A stretch of 48,413 nt of DNA from Fusibacter ferrireducens (GCF_015352425.1 NZ_JADKNH010000004.1:33504-81916); one strand, 5' to 3'; counted from the stretch's first letter, positions 16,694 through 25,464 are shown. Translations and numbers: made by a program. Notes: a model not told the origin generated them from the letters alone.

Positions 16694-18175
16694 ATGAAAA
16701 AGAGAAGTAGTGGGATTTTATTGCACATATCATCACTGCCAGGTGAATATGGGATTGGCGATTTCGGTAAAGGTGCTTATGATTTTATTGATTTTTTGGA
16801 AGACTCAGGACAACATTACTGGCAAATATTACCGATAGGGATTACTGGATATGGCGATTCGCCCTACCAATCTTTTTCTGCGTATGCGGGGAATCCTTAT
16901 TTTATAGATCTTAATGAGCTCATTCAGTTGGGGTATTTGGATGGAAAGCATGTTGCCAAAGTGGACTTGGGCAAACACAAGCATAAGATCGACTATGAAA
17001 AATTGTATAATCGAAAAATGCCTCTTTTGAAAGAAGCGTACGAAAATGCAAAAATTAAAATTAGGCCTGAACTGGATCGCTTCTTATTGGCTGAGGGTGA
17101 CTGGCTTGAAAATTTTGCACTCTATATGGCAATTAAGAGTTATAATGACAATCAATCTTGGACAAACTGGGCAAAAGGTTATGAACATAAGAACACAGAA
17201 ACTGTCTTAAAATTTAAAAAGACACATGAATCAGAAATTTATTTTTGGATTTTTACACAATATTTCTTTTTTAAACAGTGGTTTGCACTTAAAGCGGTTG
17301 CCAATAGCAAGGGTATTCAGATCATTGGAGACCTACCCATTTATGTGGCAGAGGATAGTGCTGACGTATGGGCGCACCCAGAGTACTTCAAACTGGATGC
17401 AGCACTGAGACCAACTTGTGTTGCAGGTTGTCCGCCGGATGCTTTCTCGTCAACAGGACAACTTTGGGGTAATCCAATCTACAATTGGACTTTTATGGAG
17501 GCAAATGGTTTTAAGTGGTGGATTGAACGAATTGATTACAGTCTAAAGCTTTTCGACACTATTCGAATTGATCATTTTAGGGGATTTGATGCGTATTGGG
17601 AAATACCTTATGGCGACCTAACCGCTGAAAATGGCAAATGGGTAAAAGGCCCTGGAATAAAACTATTTGAAGCGATCCAAAGACAGTTGGGCGCTGTTGA
17701 TATCATTGCTGAAGATTTGGGTTTTTTAACAGAAAGCGTCATCGAACTTCGAAAGGCAACAGGATTTCCGGGTATGAAAGTGCTTGAATTCGCATTTGAT
17801 ACAAGGGAAGAGAGTGATTATTTACCACATAATTTTGAAAAAGAGTGTGTTGCCTACACTGGAACACATGATAATGATACGATAATGGGCTGGATGAGCA
17901 ATGTGATTAAATCAGATCGGGATTTTGCGATAGAATATCTTAAACTGGATAAGCATGAAGGGTATAACTGGGGTTTCATTAGAGGTATTTGGTCTTCAAC
18001 AGCATATTTGGCGATTGCTCAAATGCAAGATTTTTTAGGGCTGGATGCCAAAGCGAGAATGAATACGCCCTCTACACTGGGTGGGAATTGGCGTTTCAGA
18101 ATTTCGAACAGAGATTTGACCAAGGCGCTGAGTGATAAGATAAAGGGGCTCACAAAACTCTATGGGCGACTGTGA
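16694..18175 (+). CDS. malQ: 4-alpha-glucanotransferase (amylomaltase, GH77)
   Basis: MalQ disproportionates malto-oligosaccharides in glycogen or maltodextrin metabolism. The catalytic set is visible: nucleophile D293 in IRIDHFRGF, acid/base E340 in IIAEDLG, and D393 in THDND. The start SSGILLHISSLP and the 493-aa length are typical of bacterial MalQ. AGAAGGAG at the usual distance selects the ATG at 16694 over an upstream in-frame ATG with no ribosome site. No other glycogen genes are nearby. Confidence 0.95.
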   Translation: MKKRSSGILLHISSLPGEYGIGDFGKGAYDFIDFLEDSGQHYWQILPIGITGYGDSPYQSFSAYAGNPYFIDLNELIQLGYLDGKHVAKVDLGKHKHKIDYEKLYNRKMPLLKEAYENAKIKIRPELDRFLLAEGDWLENFALYMAIKSYNDNQSWTNWAKGYEHKNTETVLKFKKTHESEIYFWIFTQYFFFKQWFALKAVANSKGIQIIGDLPIYVAEDSADVWAHPEYFKLDAALRPTCVAGCPPDAFSSTGQLWGNPIYNWTFMEANGFKWWIERIDYSLKLFDTIRIDHFRGFDAYWEIPYGDLTAENGKWVKGPGIKLFEAIQRQLGAVDIIAEDLGFLTESVIELRKATGFPGMKVLEFAFDTREESDYLPHNFEKECVAYTGTHDNDTIMGWMSNVIKSDRDFAIEYLKLDKHEGYNWGFIRGIWSSTAYLAIAQMQDFLGLDAKARMNTPSTLGGNWRFRISNRDLTKALSDKIKGLTKLYGRL

Positions 18176-18275
18176 GTGTTTTGTGAGGGCAACGCCTTTG
18201 TATGTATGAAAGTCATTTAGGCATAACTATTAAAGTCGTTTAAGCCATCCTCTTCTAACAGTGTTTAAAAAGATT

Positions 18276-18311
18276 AAAAATCACCTCATACCATAAATAG
18301 AGGTGATTTTT
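18276..18311 (+). terminator. terminator after malQ
   Basis: AAAAATCACCTC (18276-18287) pairs perfectly with GAGGTGATTTTT (18300-18311) around a 12-nt loop. The A- and T-tails could make it work in both directions. Confidence 0.9.
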
Positions 18312-18571
18312 GTATGTCTATGGCGGGTATCCAAGTGAATTAGAATCAACAATGCGGTTATTCATCTTGAAAAGGCAACTTAAAAATGTGATAATTAGGG
18401 TAACGAAAAGATTTTGAAAATGTAAAACATTTACTTGAAATCCGCTTATAAAAAATCGTTCCAGCGATGGTGCTGGTATTCTATATATAATCTTTACAGA
18501 GCCGTTTGGCAAAACCCATCATCAGAGGTAGGCAGAAAATTTTATCATGGAGTACAAGGAGGAAATTTTTA
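18312..18571 (+). promoter_or_regulatory. pepD upstream region
   Basis: A consensus TATAAT lies at 18486-18491, about 80 bp before the pepD ATG; no convincing -35 is found 16-18 bp upstream. An in-frame upstream ATG at 18506 has no ribosome site and is not used. No further structure was seen. Confidence 0.4.
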
Positions 18572-20026
18572 ATGGAAAATGTATTGAATGGATTACAACC
18601 GGAAAGTGTTTTTAAGAATTTTGAAGCACTCACAAGAATCCCCAGAGAATCGGGTAATGAAGCCGCAGTTGCAGACTATCTCGTTTCGTTTGCAAAGAAT
18701 CTAGACCTTGAAGTGATCAGGGAAGACTCCAATAACGTTATTATCAAGAAATCAGCTACTGCGGGTTATGAGCATGCGCCGACTGTGATCTTACAGGGGC
18801 ATACAGATATGGTTTGTGTCAAACTGGATGAATTAGAATTTGATTTTAACAGTGAGCCGATCCCGCTTGTACTCGAAGGTGATTTTATAAAGACAAAAGG
18901 GACAACGCTTGGTGCAGATAATGGCATTGCTGTGGCAATGATGATGAGTATTTTAGAGTCTAAGACTCTAGCACATCCAGCACTTGTGGCGCTCTTTACA
19001 GTTTCTGAAGAGACGGGTATGGATGGTGTAGTGTCTTTAAACCCAGAAAATGTTAAGGGCGATATCTTAATTAACATCGATTCAGAAGAAGAAGGCACGC
19101 TTTTAGCTTCTTGTGCAGGTGGTGCAAATAATATCATTGAATATCCATTTGAAGTTCAAAAGACAACTTTAGACGAAGGGTTTAAACTTGTAATTCAGGG
19201 TTTAAATGGTGGTCATTCAGGTATTGAGATCAATAAGAACAGAGCAAATGCGATTAAACTCATGGGTAGAGTCCTAAAATCATTTGAAAAACATTTTAAA
19301 TTTGAAATTGCAAAGATTTCTGGTGGAGAAAAGATGAATGCCATTGCAAAGAGAGCTGAAATGACCTTTGTGGTGAAAAGATCAGATGTTGAAATTTTGG
19401 AACAACTGGTGCCTTTGTTACAAGAAATGTTTGTCAACGAATTCTCTGCAACGGATGGAGGTATTAAACTTGTATTGACTGAAGTGGATGATATCCCTAA
19501 GACGGTTATGACTGAAGCATCAGCAAAAGATATTGCCAATATCATTAGATTGATACCGTTTGGTGTTCAGACTATGAGTGGTGGCATTGAAGGCTTGGTG
19601 GAAAGTTCAAGTAATTTAGGTGTCTTAGAACAAACGGCATCGACTTTGAAGTTTACAAATGCGGTGAGAAGCTCAGTCAAATCTTTAAAATCTGAAATCA
19701 ATGAACGTTTTGAAATCATCAGCGAAATGACGCATTCTAAAAACTATATAGAGTCCGATTATCCAGAATGGCAATTTAAACTGGAATCACCAATCAGAGA
19801 GTTGATGAAAACAGTCTATGCTGAAATGTTTAATAAAGAGCTCAAAGTGGATGCCATTCATGCAGGACTTGAATGTGGTTTCTTAAGAGAAAAAGTGGGT
19901 GATATCGATATGATTTCTTTAGGCCCAAATCTCTTTGATGTGCACACGCCATTTGAGAAGTTAAGCATTTCATCTACTAGGCGTGTTTATGAATTTCTTT
20001 GTGAAGTTTTAAAAAGATTAAAGTGA
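18572..20026 (+). CDS. pepD: aminoacyl-histidine dipeptidase (M20 family, PepD)
   Basis: PepD is a di-zinc dipeptidase of family M20 that cleaves Xaa-His and related dipeptides in the cytosol. Metal and catalytic motifs are LQGHTDMVCVK (His and Asp), LGADNGIAVA, SEETGMDG (catalytic Glu pair) and NIDSEEEGTLLASCAGG. HAGLECGF near the C-terminus is typical of PepD. Length is 484 aa. AAGGAGG eight bases upstream fixes the ATG at 18572. Confidence 0.93.
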   Translation: MENVLNGLQPESVFKNFEALTRIPRESGNEAAVADYLVSFAKNLDLEVIREDSNNVIIKKSATAGYEHAPTVILQGHTDMVCVKLDELEFDFNSEPIPLVLEGDFIKTKGTTLGADNGIAVAMMMSILESKTLAHPALVALFTVSEETGMDGVVSLNPENVKGDILINIDSEEEGTLLASCAGGANNIIEYPFEVQKTTLDEGFKLVIQGLNGGHSGIEINKNRANAIKLMGRVLKSFEKHFKFEIAKISGGEKMNAIAKRAEMTFVVKRSDVEILEQLVPLLQEMFVNEFSATDGGIKLVLTEVDDIPKTVMTEASAKDIANIIRLIPFGVQTMSGGIEGLVESSSNLGVLEQTASTLKFTNAVRSSVKSLKSEINERFEIISEMTHSKNYIESDYPEWQFKLESPIRELMKTVYAEMFNKELKVDAIHAGLECGFLREKVGDIDMISLGPNLFDVHTPFEKLSISSTRRVYEFLCEVLKRLK

Positions 20027-20049
20027 TGGATTGCATATAGAGTGTAATG

Positions 20050-20139
20050 AAAAAACCCTCATCATGCCTTTCTTTGCCCAAGAGTCCTCGCCTTTGGCTG
20101 TGGATTGTGTAAAGAGAGATATGGAGAGGGTTTTATTAT
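20050..20139. terminator. long structured bidirectional terminator
   Basis: AAAACCCTC (20052-20060) pairs with GAGGGTTTT (20126-20134). The 65-nt interior can also pair: CTTTCTTTGC with GTAAAGAGAG gives about ten pairs including G-U. It lies between the convergent pepD and GGDEF genes and is flanked by A/T tracts on both sides. It is larger than an ordinary terminator. Confidence 0.65.
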
Positions 20140-20161
20140 TTTACATATACGCTTAAGCAAG

Positions 20162-21253
20162 CTAAAATTCGTTGTACGAATAGACCTGGTTACGCCCCAT
20201 GGCTTTAGCTTTATAAAGAGAAGCGTCGGCACGTTCTAATAGTCTTTCTAAATTTTCATTGGACATGAGCTCATAAACGCCTGCGCTGATGGAAACTTTT
20301 AAATCAGGAATATCCCAATGGATATGTTCAACTTCCGTTCGAAGCGTCTCAGCAAGTTGAGGTGCATTTTCTGAATAGATAATTGCCAAAAATTCTTCAC
20401 CGCCTATTCGAGCAATGGGATTACCTGACAACACTTCTGTAAAAACTTCACCAAGACGTTTCAATACGAAATCACCTGTACCATGTCCAAATTGGTCGTT
20501 GATCTTTTTAAAGAAGTCGATGTCGATCATGATGACAGCTTTCATGGGATTAATGTGATGCTTTAAGTGAGATTCTATTAAATCCATGATATATCTTCTA
20601 TTGTAGAGTTTAGTCAACTCGTCTGTAATGGAGGCGTGTTTCAGTATTGCATTGACATCTTTTAATTCAACTTGAGTAAGCTTGAGCTGTGTGATCATGC
20701 GGTGATATTCTTTCATAATATATAAAATTAAAAAGAAGATGAGTATAAGTAAGATCATAAGTGAGGAACCCATATCTAAAATTTGACTTTGCTTTGAGCT
20801 GTACCCCACAATTGAGTCGGGAAGATAGAATTCAATTAAAATGAGGACAAGCATAACACACAACTGCAGAAATAACATAAATCCGTATTTGAAGTTATTT
20901 AAAATAACGGCTGTTAAAAATACCATAAAAATGTAGAAGTAAGGGATCGAACTCGACAGGCCTCCGTTAAAGAACCAAAGTATAGGAAATACAATACAGG
21001 TTAGAAAAAAAAGAGAAACGTAGGAAGCTAATTTATAATTGTTTTTTTGAAAGACTTGGTTCAAAAAATAAAGATAGGATAAGCCCATTGAAAAGGTCAC
21101 TAATGAAGTGATTGGCTCTAAAGCAAGCAAAAAATTGCCTATGGCTGCTGAAAAGCAAATAAGCATGCCACAGAGCATTGAAGTAACTAGGATTCTCATT
21201 TCGAGGTCCATATTTTTAAATTTTAGGTAAAAAGTTTCAAAAAAGTATTTCAA
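20162..21253 (-). CDS. membrane diguanylate cyclase (GGDEF), 363 aa
   Basis: The N-terminal ~190 residues hold about six membrane segments, followed by a short coiled coil and a complete GGDEF domain (about 205-360). The active-site motif is GGEEF, and the conserved DELTKLYNRR and IDFFKKINDQFGH are intact, so c-di-GMP synthesis is expected. No RxxD inhibitory site precedes GGEEF. The start is TTG: on the minus strand GGAGG lies seven bases before it and no ATG is similarly placed. Confidence 0.9.
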   Translation of the reverse strand: MKYFFETFYLKFKNMDLEMRILVTSMLCGMLICFSAAIGNFLLALEPITSLVTFSMGLSYLYFLNQVFQKNNYKLASYVSLFFLTCIVFPILWFFNGGLSSSIPYFYIFMVFLTAVILNNFKYGFMLFLQLCVMLVLILIEFYLPDSIVGYSSKQSQILDMGSSLMILLILIFFLILYIMKEYHRMITQLKLTQVELKDVNAILKHASITDELTKLYNRRYIMDLIESHLKHHINPMKAVIMIDIDFFKKINDQFGHGTGDFVLKRLGEVFTEVLSGNPIARIGGEEFLAIIYSENAPQLAETLRTEVEHIHWDIPDLKVSISAGVYELMSNENLERLLERADASLYKAKAMGRNQVYSYNEF

Positions 21254-21283
21254 TATAGGACCTCCAATGATTTGATATATTTA

Positions 21284-21312
21284 ATTCTAATCTATTTGTA
21301 GATGTTATTCAA
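21284..21312 (-). promoter_or_regulatory. promoter of the GGDEF gene
   Basis: On the minus strand TTGAAT (21307-21312) is followed after exactly 17 bp by TAGAAT (21284-21289), about 30 bp before the TTG start. Confidence 0.65.
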
Positions 21313-21329
21313 TTTTAATTCTGTTGTTG

Positions 21330-21376
21330 AAAAAAAAAGCTTATCATCATTGAAATTTTGTCAAAGAAGATAAGCT
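21330..21376 (-). terminator. terminator of the small exported peptide gene
   Basis: On the minus strand AGCTTATC and GATAAGCT (plus 21369-21376 and 21338-21345) pair and are followed by eight or more T. A second hairpin (TAGAGTG/CACTCTA, 21395-21423) lies between it and the stop codon. Confidence 0.85.
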
Positions 21377-21427
21377 ATTATTACAACTATTGATTAGAGT
21401 GCTGTTCAACCTTTGACACTCTAGCTA

Positions 21428-21658
21428 TTATTGATGACTAAAATCAGGAACTCCCCAGAAATAAAAGTCGTAATCAGAAGGTGAATCATCAGAAAAAGAA
21501 CTTAAATCAGAGGATTCTTTTAAAATATTGCGCCCGTAAAATGCGCTTTGTTGGTCAAACGAACTTGCATTCGCCGTTGGACCTGCAAATGAAGCACTAA
21601 ATAATGTCAACAAAATAATGGCAACAAGTACAAGTACGATTTCAATCTTTTGAACCAT
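21428..21658 (-). CDS. small exported or membrane-anchored peptide, 76 aa
   Basis: Not recognised. From the ATG at 21658 (AGGAGTG eight bases upstream) the product has a short N-terminus, a strong hydrophobic segment (about residues 6-23), a possible signal peptidase site near SASFAGPTA, and a ~50-residue Ser- and Asp-rich tail ending DYDFYFWGVPDFSHQ. A strong promoter and strong terminator frame it as an independent unit. A longer upstream in-frame start lacks a ribosome site. Signal peptide, pheromone or small envelope component are all possible. Confidence 0.7.
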   Translation of the reverse strand: MVQKIEIVLVLVAIILLTLFSASFAGPTANASSFDQQSAFYGRNILKESSDLSSFSDDSPSDYDFYFWGVPDFSHQ

Positions 21659-21766
21659 AATAAAAACACTCCTGTCCAGTGCACTTTTCAAAAATATCTC
21701 TTGTAAGTGACTATAAGTATTCACAACCGACATGCCAATTTATGTGCATATCTATATCCATTCCCT

Positions 21767-21795
21767 ATATTACGCTTGATCCATAATCGTGTCAA
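21767..21795 (-). promoter_or_regulatory. promoter of the small peptide gene
   Basis: On the minus strand a perfect -35 TTGACA (21790-21795), a 17-bp spacer and TAATAT (21767-21772) form a good promoter about 110 bp before the peptide ATG. Confidence 0.7.
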
Positions 21796-21832
21796 CAGAA
21801 TTGAAAAGGGTTTACTGAATATTTACAATTGG

Positions 21833-22849
21833 TTAGAGGCTATTATTTCGATGCAGTTTGAACCGTTTAAAACAAGCTTTATATAAAATGAGCAAGGGGA
21901 TTAAAATGGCGAATATGGCAATGAATCCAATGAGAGCACGTAAACTTATGGATGTAACAGCGCCAATATCTAAAAGTGTGCCTGTTAATATCAGAATCAG
22001 CGGATGTGCATAATATAGCGTTAAAGTGGAGTGACTTAAGAAGTTGACGCGTTCTTTATGACGCTCATAAACTGGCGAAAAAGATTTAAAGAACATCAGC
22101 ATGGTAAAGCAAGTGGATAAGCTGAATACAATGTAAGTCAAGGCGGACAGTTTGGCGTCAATCTGTAAGCCATTGTTGGTGTAGCCGATGAATTGATGCG
22201 TATAAAAACTGCCCACAATCACAAATGCACTTAGATAGTAGAAGGGTGATCTTACCCTGAACGGTACATCTCTATTCATGAACATCCCAAGAACAAAATA
22301 ACTGCAGTATGTGGTCAGGAGTCTATCTTGAAGCGGCAACGTTAAAAATAGCGTTGAAATTTGAATGCCCAAAGCGATTAAAAATAAAGTTGCAACCCCT
22401 ATTTTTTTCTGAATCCAGTGCAATAGAGGATAGACTATATAAAATTGAATGATAATGACCATAAAGTAGAGGTGATAGATGAAATTGCCTTGTAATAAAC
22501 CCTTGATATAGAAGGAGAAATCAAAAGGATAGATACCTTTAAAGGCGAAGAGACTGTAATAGAGCGTGCCCCATATCAGATAAGGTATTAAGAGTTTTGG
22601 AAGCCTTTTTTTCCAGAAAATAAACGGCTGTATCGGTTTGTCCTTATACATCATATTGAGTAGGAAACCACTCATGAAGACGAACATGGGCACAGAAGGT
22701 TTTGAAAAGCGATTGAGTACAGCGAAAAAAAGCTGAGGCATACTATTGGGAATTAAGGATACAACGGGTGTTGCAGTGGTATGTATCACAATGACCATCA
22801 AACATGCTATTATTCTGAAAAAATGAATTTCAGGATATACTTTTCTCAT
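21833..22849 (-). CDS. acyltransferase 3 family membrane protein, 338 aa
   Basis: About ten membrane segments span the protein. The N-terminal PEIHFFRIIACLMVIVIHT carries the conserved His and Arg pattern of acyltransferase 3 (OafA/WecH-like) proteins, and FMSGFLL near residue 62 is also typical. Members O-acetylate cell-surface sugars; the target here is unknown. The ATG at 22849 follows a GGGGG site five bases upstream; a TTG four codons earlier overlaps that site and is not preferred. Confidence 0.85.
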   Translation of the reverse strand: MRKVYPEIHFFRIIACLMVIVIHTTATPVVSLIPNSMPQLFFAVLNRFSKPSVPMFVFMSGFLLNMMYKDKPIQPFIFWKKRLPKLLIPYLIWGTLYYSLFAFKGIYPFDFSFYIKGLLQGNFIYHLYFMVIIIQFYIVYPLLHWIQKKIGVATLFLIALGIQISTLFLTLPLQDRLLTTYCSYFVLGMFMNRDVPFRVRSPFYYLSAFVIVGSFYTHQFIGYTNNGLQIDAKLSALTYIVFSLSTCFTMLMFFKSFSPVYERHKERVNFLSHSTLTLYYAHPLILILTGTLLDIGAVTSISLRALIGFIAIFAILIPLLILYKACFKRFKLHRNNSL

Positions 22850-22877
22850 AAAAACCCCCAACTTATGATCTCATGTT

Positions 22878-22910
22878 ATTATACCAATTGTAGATGCCCA
22901 ACGTCTACAA
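22878..22910 (-). promoter_or_regulatory. promoter and candidate operator of the acyltransferase gene
   Basis: On the minus strand TATAAT lies at 22878-22883. Immediately upstream TTGTAGA and TCTACAA (22888-22894 and 22904-22910) form a perfect 7-bp inverted repeat 9 bp apart, covering the space where the -35 would lie. This is a plausible site for an activator or repressor. Confidence 0.5.
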
Positions 22911-23051
22911 GTATTGAGGTCATAACAACGTGAAATGCGGGTATGTTCATGAGATCGTGCTGTTTATAACAAGGGGAAATGGCTCTGTACTTTTTCGGGG
23001 AGGGCAAAATTGGGGCAAGATGAAATTTGAGCGGAACAGGATGGATGAGCC

Positions 23052-23079
23052 AAAAAAAATCACCGTAAAAAACGGTGAT
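23052..23079 (-). terminator. terminator of the AraC regulator operon
   Basis: On the minus strand ATCACCGT and ACGGTGAT form an 8-bp stem with a 5-nt loop, followed by seven or more T. It lies about 120 bp after the 91-aa gene. Confidence 0.9.
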
Positions 23080-23105
23080 CATAAGGGTTTTGCAGTTCCG
23101 GGGTT

Positions 23106-23125
23106 ATACAATTTGGAAATTGTAT
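23106..23125. other. 20-bp near-perfect palindrome
   Basis: ATACAATTT and AAATTGTAT are perfect 9-bp arms around a central GG. It is too tightly spaced for an RNA hairpin and looks more like a protein-binding site, though it lies downstream of the AraC operon and well upstream of the acyltransferase promoter. Confidence 0.4.
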
Positions 23126-23200
23126 GTTGAAACTAAAGTGATTATAACCGCCGTTTTTTAAGAAAACCTTTACTGTTTCTTAAATTTTTCTAAAATTAGA

Positions 23201-23476
23201 TCAACCACCTGCGGACAAAAATTCAAGTCGATAAGCATGGACCACTTCTTCAACGGCTTCTCTTTCCCCAATAAAGCGTATTTCAGTTCTGGGAATATAA
23301 ACCGAACGCGTGATTTTATTCGAGTCTTGAAATATTGGGGTCAAAATAACTTCCCATTGTAACCCCTTGTAATGCAGTGGTGTCAGTTCAAGTGAAATCT
23401 TACGAAAGTAAGCTTGAATATACTTGATTAAAATACCACTGTCAATGATAACTTCATAAGGCGATTCTATTGTCAT
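23201..23476 (-). CDS. hypothetical protein of the tungsten locus, 91 aa, C-terminal Gly-Gly
   Basis: Not recognised. The ATG overlaps the AraC gene stop by four bases, so the two are translated together. It is a soluble alpha/beta protein with no Cys and ends LEFLSAGG. The Gly-Gly end recalls ubiquitin-like sulfur carriers such as MoaD, but I cannot show a beta-grasp fold, and chance is possible. Position suggests a role with the regulator or in the adjoining tungsten cofactor pathway. Confidence 0.7.
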   Translation of the reverse strand: MTIESPYEVIIDSGILIKYIQAYFRKISLELTPLHYKGLQWEVILTPIFQDSNKITRSVYIPRTEIRFIGEREAVEEVVHAYRLEFLSAGG

Positions 23477-24324
23477 TGATATTTTCCTTGTAATATTTTC
23501 ATCGAATACTGTTTTGGCGTAATGCCAAAATGACTTTTGAACAGTTTTATAAAATAAGAAAGACTTTCAAATCCCAAATCATAGCACACTTCGGAAACAT
23601 TTTTATGGAGCAGAAGCTCTTTTGCCTTGTTGAGCTTTAAGCGATTGTGATAAGCTTTAGGCGTCATGCCAGTGGCGCGTCTAAAAATTAAAATCAAGTT
23701 TGAAGGTGACATGTTGAGCGAAAAGGCAATTTCCTTAACGGTAAGGTCGGGGTCATTTAAATTTGTTTTTAGGCATTGTATGGTATATTCCACAGGCTCT
23801 TGCTTTTTGCGATCATTAAAAGTCAGATGATATTGATTGATCAGATTATATGCAAGCTCTTGAGAACATAGATCAATTAAAAAATGCTTATTGGGATCAT
23901 CGCTGAGTGCATACTGTTTAATGCGCTCAATATGTGTATTGACTTGTGGAATGAGCAAATTCTTTTTTACAAAATCAGAAGTCATGTCCACATCAAGCTC
24001 ATGTTTGATTTCTACTTTTTTTAAAGTGTCTTCAAGTAATTTATCGCTGAGCTCGTAAACCACGGCGATGGTTTTTTCAGGTATTTTCATGTGCACACTG
24101 GCGTGTGGCGGCAATATGATAAAGTCTGATTGAGCATAATTAAACTCTTGACCATTGTTAACTTGAATATGCTTGGAACCGCTCGTAATCGTACATAGGC
24201 GTGTATATTGGTAGGAATTATAAGTTCCTTGAAAATCCTTATCCAAATCGTAGTAAAGAATTTTCATGTAATCGGTTTCAAGACCATCATTTTTTTCGAA
24301 ATATCTGTCGAAGTTTTTGATCAA
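23473..24324 (-). CDS. AraC-family transcriptional regulator, 283 aa
   Basis: The N-terminal ~170 residues form a cupin-like sensing domain (with IILPPHASVHMKI). Two helix-turn-helix motifs follow: DLTVKEIAFSLNMSPSNL near 205-222 and VSEVCYDLGFESLSYFIKLF near 250. The TTG at 24324 is the likely start because AGGGGAGG lies eight bases upstream; an ATG eight codons earlier would place that site inside the gene. It is divergent from tupA, so it probably controls tungstate uptake and the cofactor genes. Confidence 0.88.
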   Translation of the reverse strand: MIKNFDRYFEKNDGLETDYMKILYYDLDKDFQGTYNSYQYTRLCTITSGSKHIQVNNGQEFNYAQSDFIILPPHASVHMKIPEKTIAVVYELSDKLLEDTLKKVEIKHELDVDMTSDFVKKNLLIPQVNTHIERIKQYALSDDPNKHFLIDLCSQELAYNLINQYHLTFNDRKKQEPVEYTIQCLKTNLNDPDLTVKEIAFSLNMSPSNLILIFRRATGMTPKAYHNRLKLNKAKELLLHKNVSEVCYDLGFESLSYFIKLFKSHFGITPKQYSMKILQGKYQ

Positions 24325-24604
24325 TGTTAAAACCTCCCCTAAAAACATAATTAAAGATAACTAATTTTATAGTAACACAGGCACACAAAGGAATCAATAA
24401 ATGAAAGTTGAGTTATTAAAAATTGCATAATGGAAAAAGGAATACTTTTCTGAATTATCAGATAGTTTTTGAAGTATAAAATATTGTATAATGATAAGTG
24501 AAACCATTATTTTTATTAAAATGATGTTTACAAGATTAAGCATTACATTAAGAGAGAAGAAAAAAATTGAGTTTGTAAATTTGAGTTCGTAAAGGGGTAA
24601 AAGC
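24325..24604. promoter_or_regulatory. divergent control region of AraC regulator and tupABC
   Basis: TATAAT at 24487-24492 is a good -10 for tupA, about 110 bp before its ATG; no clear -35 precedes it, which fits activator control. The region is strongly AT-rich. I found no convincing operator for the AraC protein. Confidence 0.5.
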
Positions 24605-25441
24605 ATGAGTAAGAAAACGATTATTTTATCAGTTTTGGTGGGTTGCTTAATTGTCGCTCTGGGCATTGCGATAATTACACTGAATGCACCTAAAAAATCA
24701 TTGATCTTGTCGACGACAACAAGCACACGGGACAGCGGCTTACTAGATGAGATCATACCTGATTTTGAGGCGAAAACGGGCATAGAAGTTAAGGTTGTCG
24801 CTGTGGGCACTGGCAAGGCGTTACAAATGGGTGTGGATGGTGAAGCTGATGTGCTCCTTGTACATGCAAAGACAAGCGAAGAAAAATTTGTAAGTGATGG
24901 CGATGGCGTGGAGCGATTTGACGTCATGTACAATGATTTTGTTCTTGTGGGTCCTAAAGCATCTGGGGATCAATTGAACCTATCCGCTATGAATACGATT
25001 GAAGATGTTTTAAAATATGTCAGTGAGAATCAATTAAAATTCGTGTCAAGAGGTGACGATTCGGGTACAAATAAAAAAGAAATCAGTCTGTGGAACACGC
25101 TAGAGCTTAATCCCAGTGGAGATTGGTATATATTAGCAGGTAAGGGTATGGGAGATGTTTTGATGATGGCCAGTGAAATGCAAGCCTATACGTTGACGGA
25201 TCGCGCTACTTTCTTGGCGATGCAAGACAAGCTGGACTTAGAAATCGTCTATCAGGCAGATGAAGCCTTACTCAACTATTACGGTGTGATTGCAGTGAAC
25301 CCTAATAAAAATGATCAAATCAATTCAAAAGGTGCTGAGCAGTTCATAAAATGGATTTTATCTGCTGAAACCCAAAAGAAAATTGGTGAATTTGGTGTTG
25401 AAAAATATGGTCAACCGCTCTTTTTTCCAAATGCAAAATAA
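24605..25441 (+). CDS. tupA: tungstate ABC transporter substrate-binding protein TupA
   Basis: TupA captures tungstate outside the membrane with very high selectivity over molybdate. The family signature TTTSTRDSGLL lies at residues 37-47, just after an N-terminal hydrophobic segment; LVGC at 11-14 could be a lipobox, but the hydrophobic stretch continues beyond it, so an uncleaved anchor is possible. GTGKALQMGVDGEADVLLVH is another typical block. Length 278 aa. First gene of tupABC. Confidence 0.93.
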   Translation: MSKKTIILSVLVGCLIVALGIAIITLNAPKKSLILSTTTSTRDSGLLDEIIPDFEAKTGIEVKVVAVGTGKALQMGVDGEADVLLVHAKTSEEKFVSDGDGVERFDVMYNDFVLVGPKASGDQLNLSAMNTIEDVLKYVSENQLKFVSRGDDSGTNKKEISLWNTLELNPSGDWYILAGKGMGDVLMMASEMQAYTLTDRATFLAMQDKLDLEIVYQADEALLNYYGVIAVNPNKNDQINSKGAEQFIKWILSAETQKKIGEFGVEKYGQPLFFPNAK

Positions 25442-25464
25442 GCTTTTTTAAAGGAGTTAAGTGC

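Larger units (their letters stand above)
22911..23200. other. intergenic region without a supported gene
   Basis: Apart from the terminator at 23052-23079 and the palindrome at 23106-23125, no gene is supported here. The two short reading frames that cross it lack ribosome sites and overlap the terminator. Confidence 0.6.

Noticed and set aside
22930-23130. 66-codon plus-strand reading frame between the acyltransferase and AraC operons
   Set aside because: It crosses the terminator and palindrome, and has no ribosome site or recognisable protein features.
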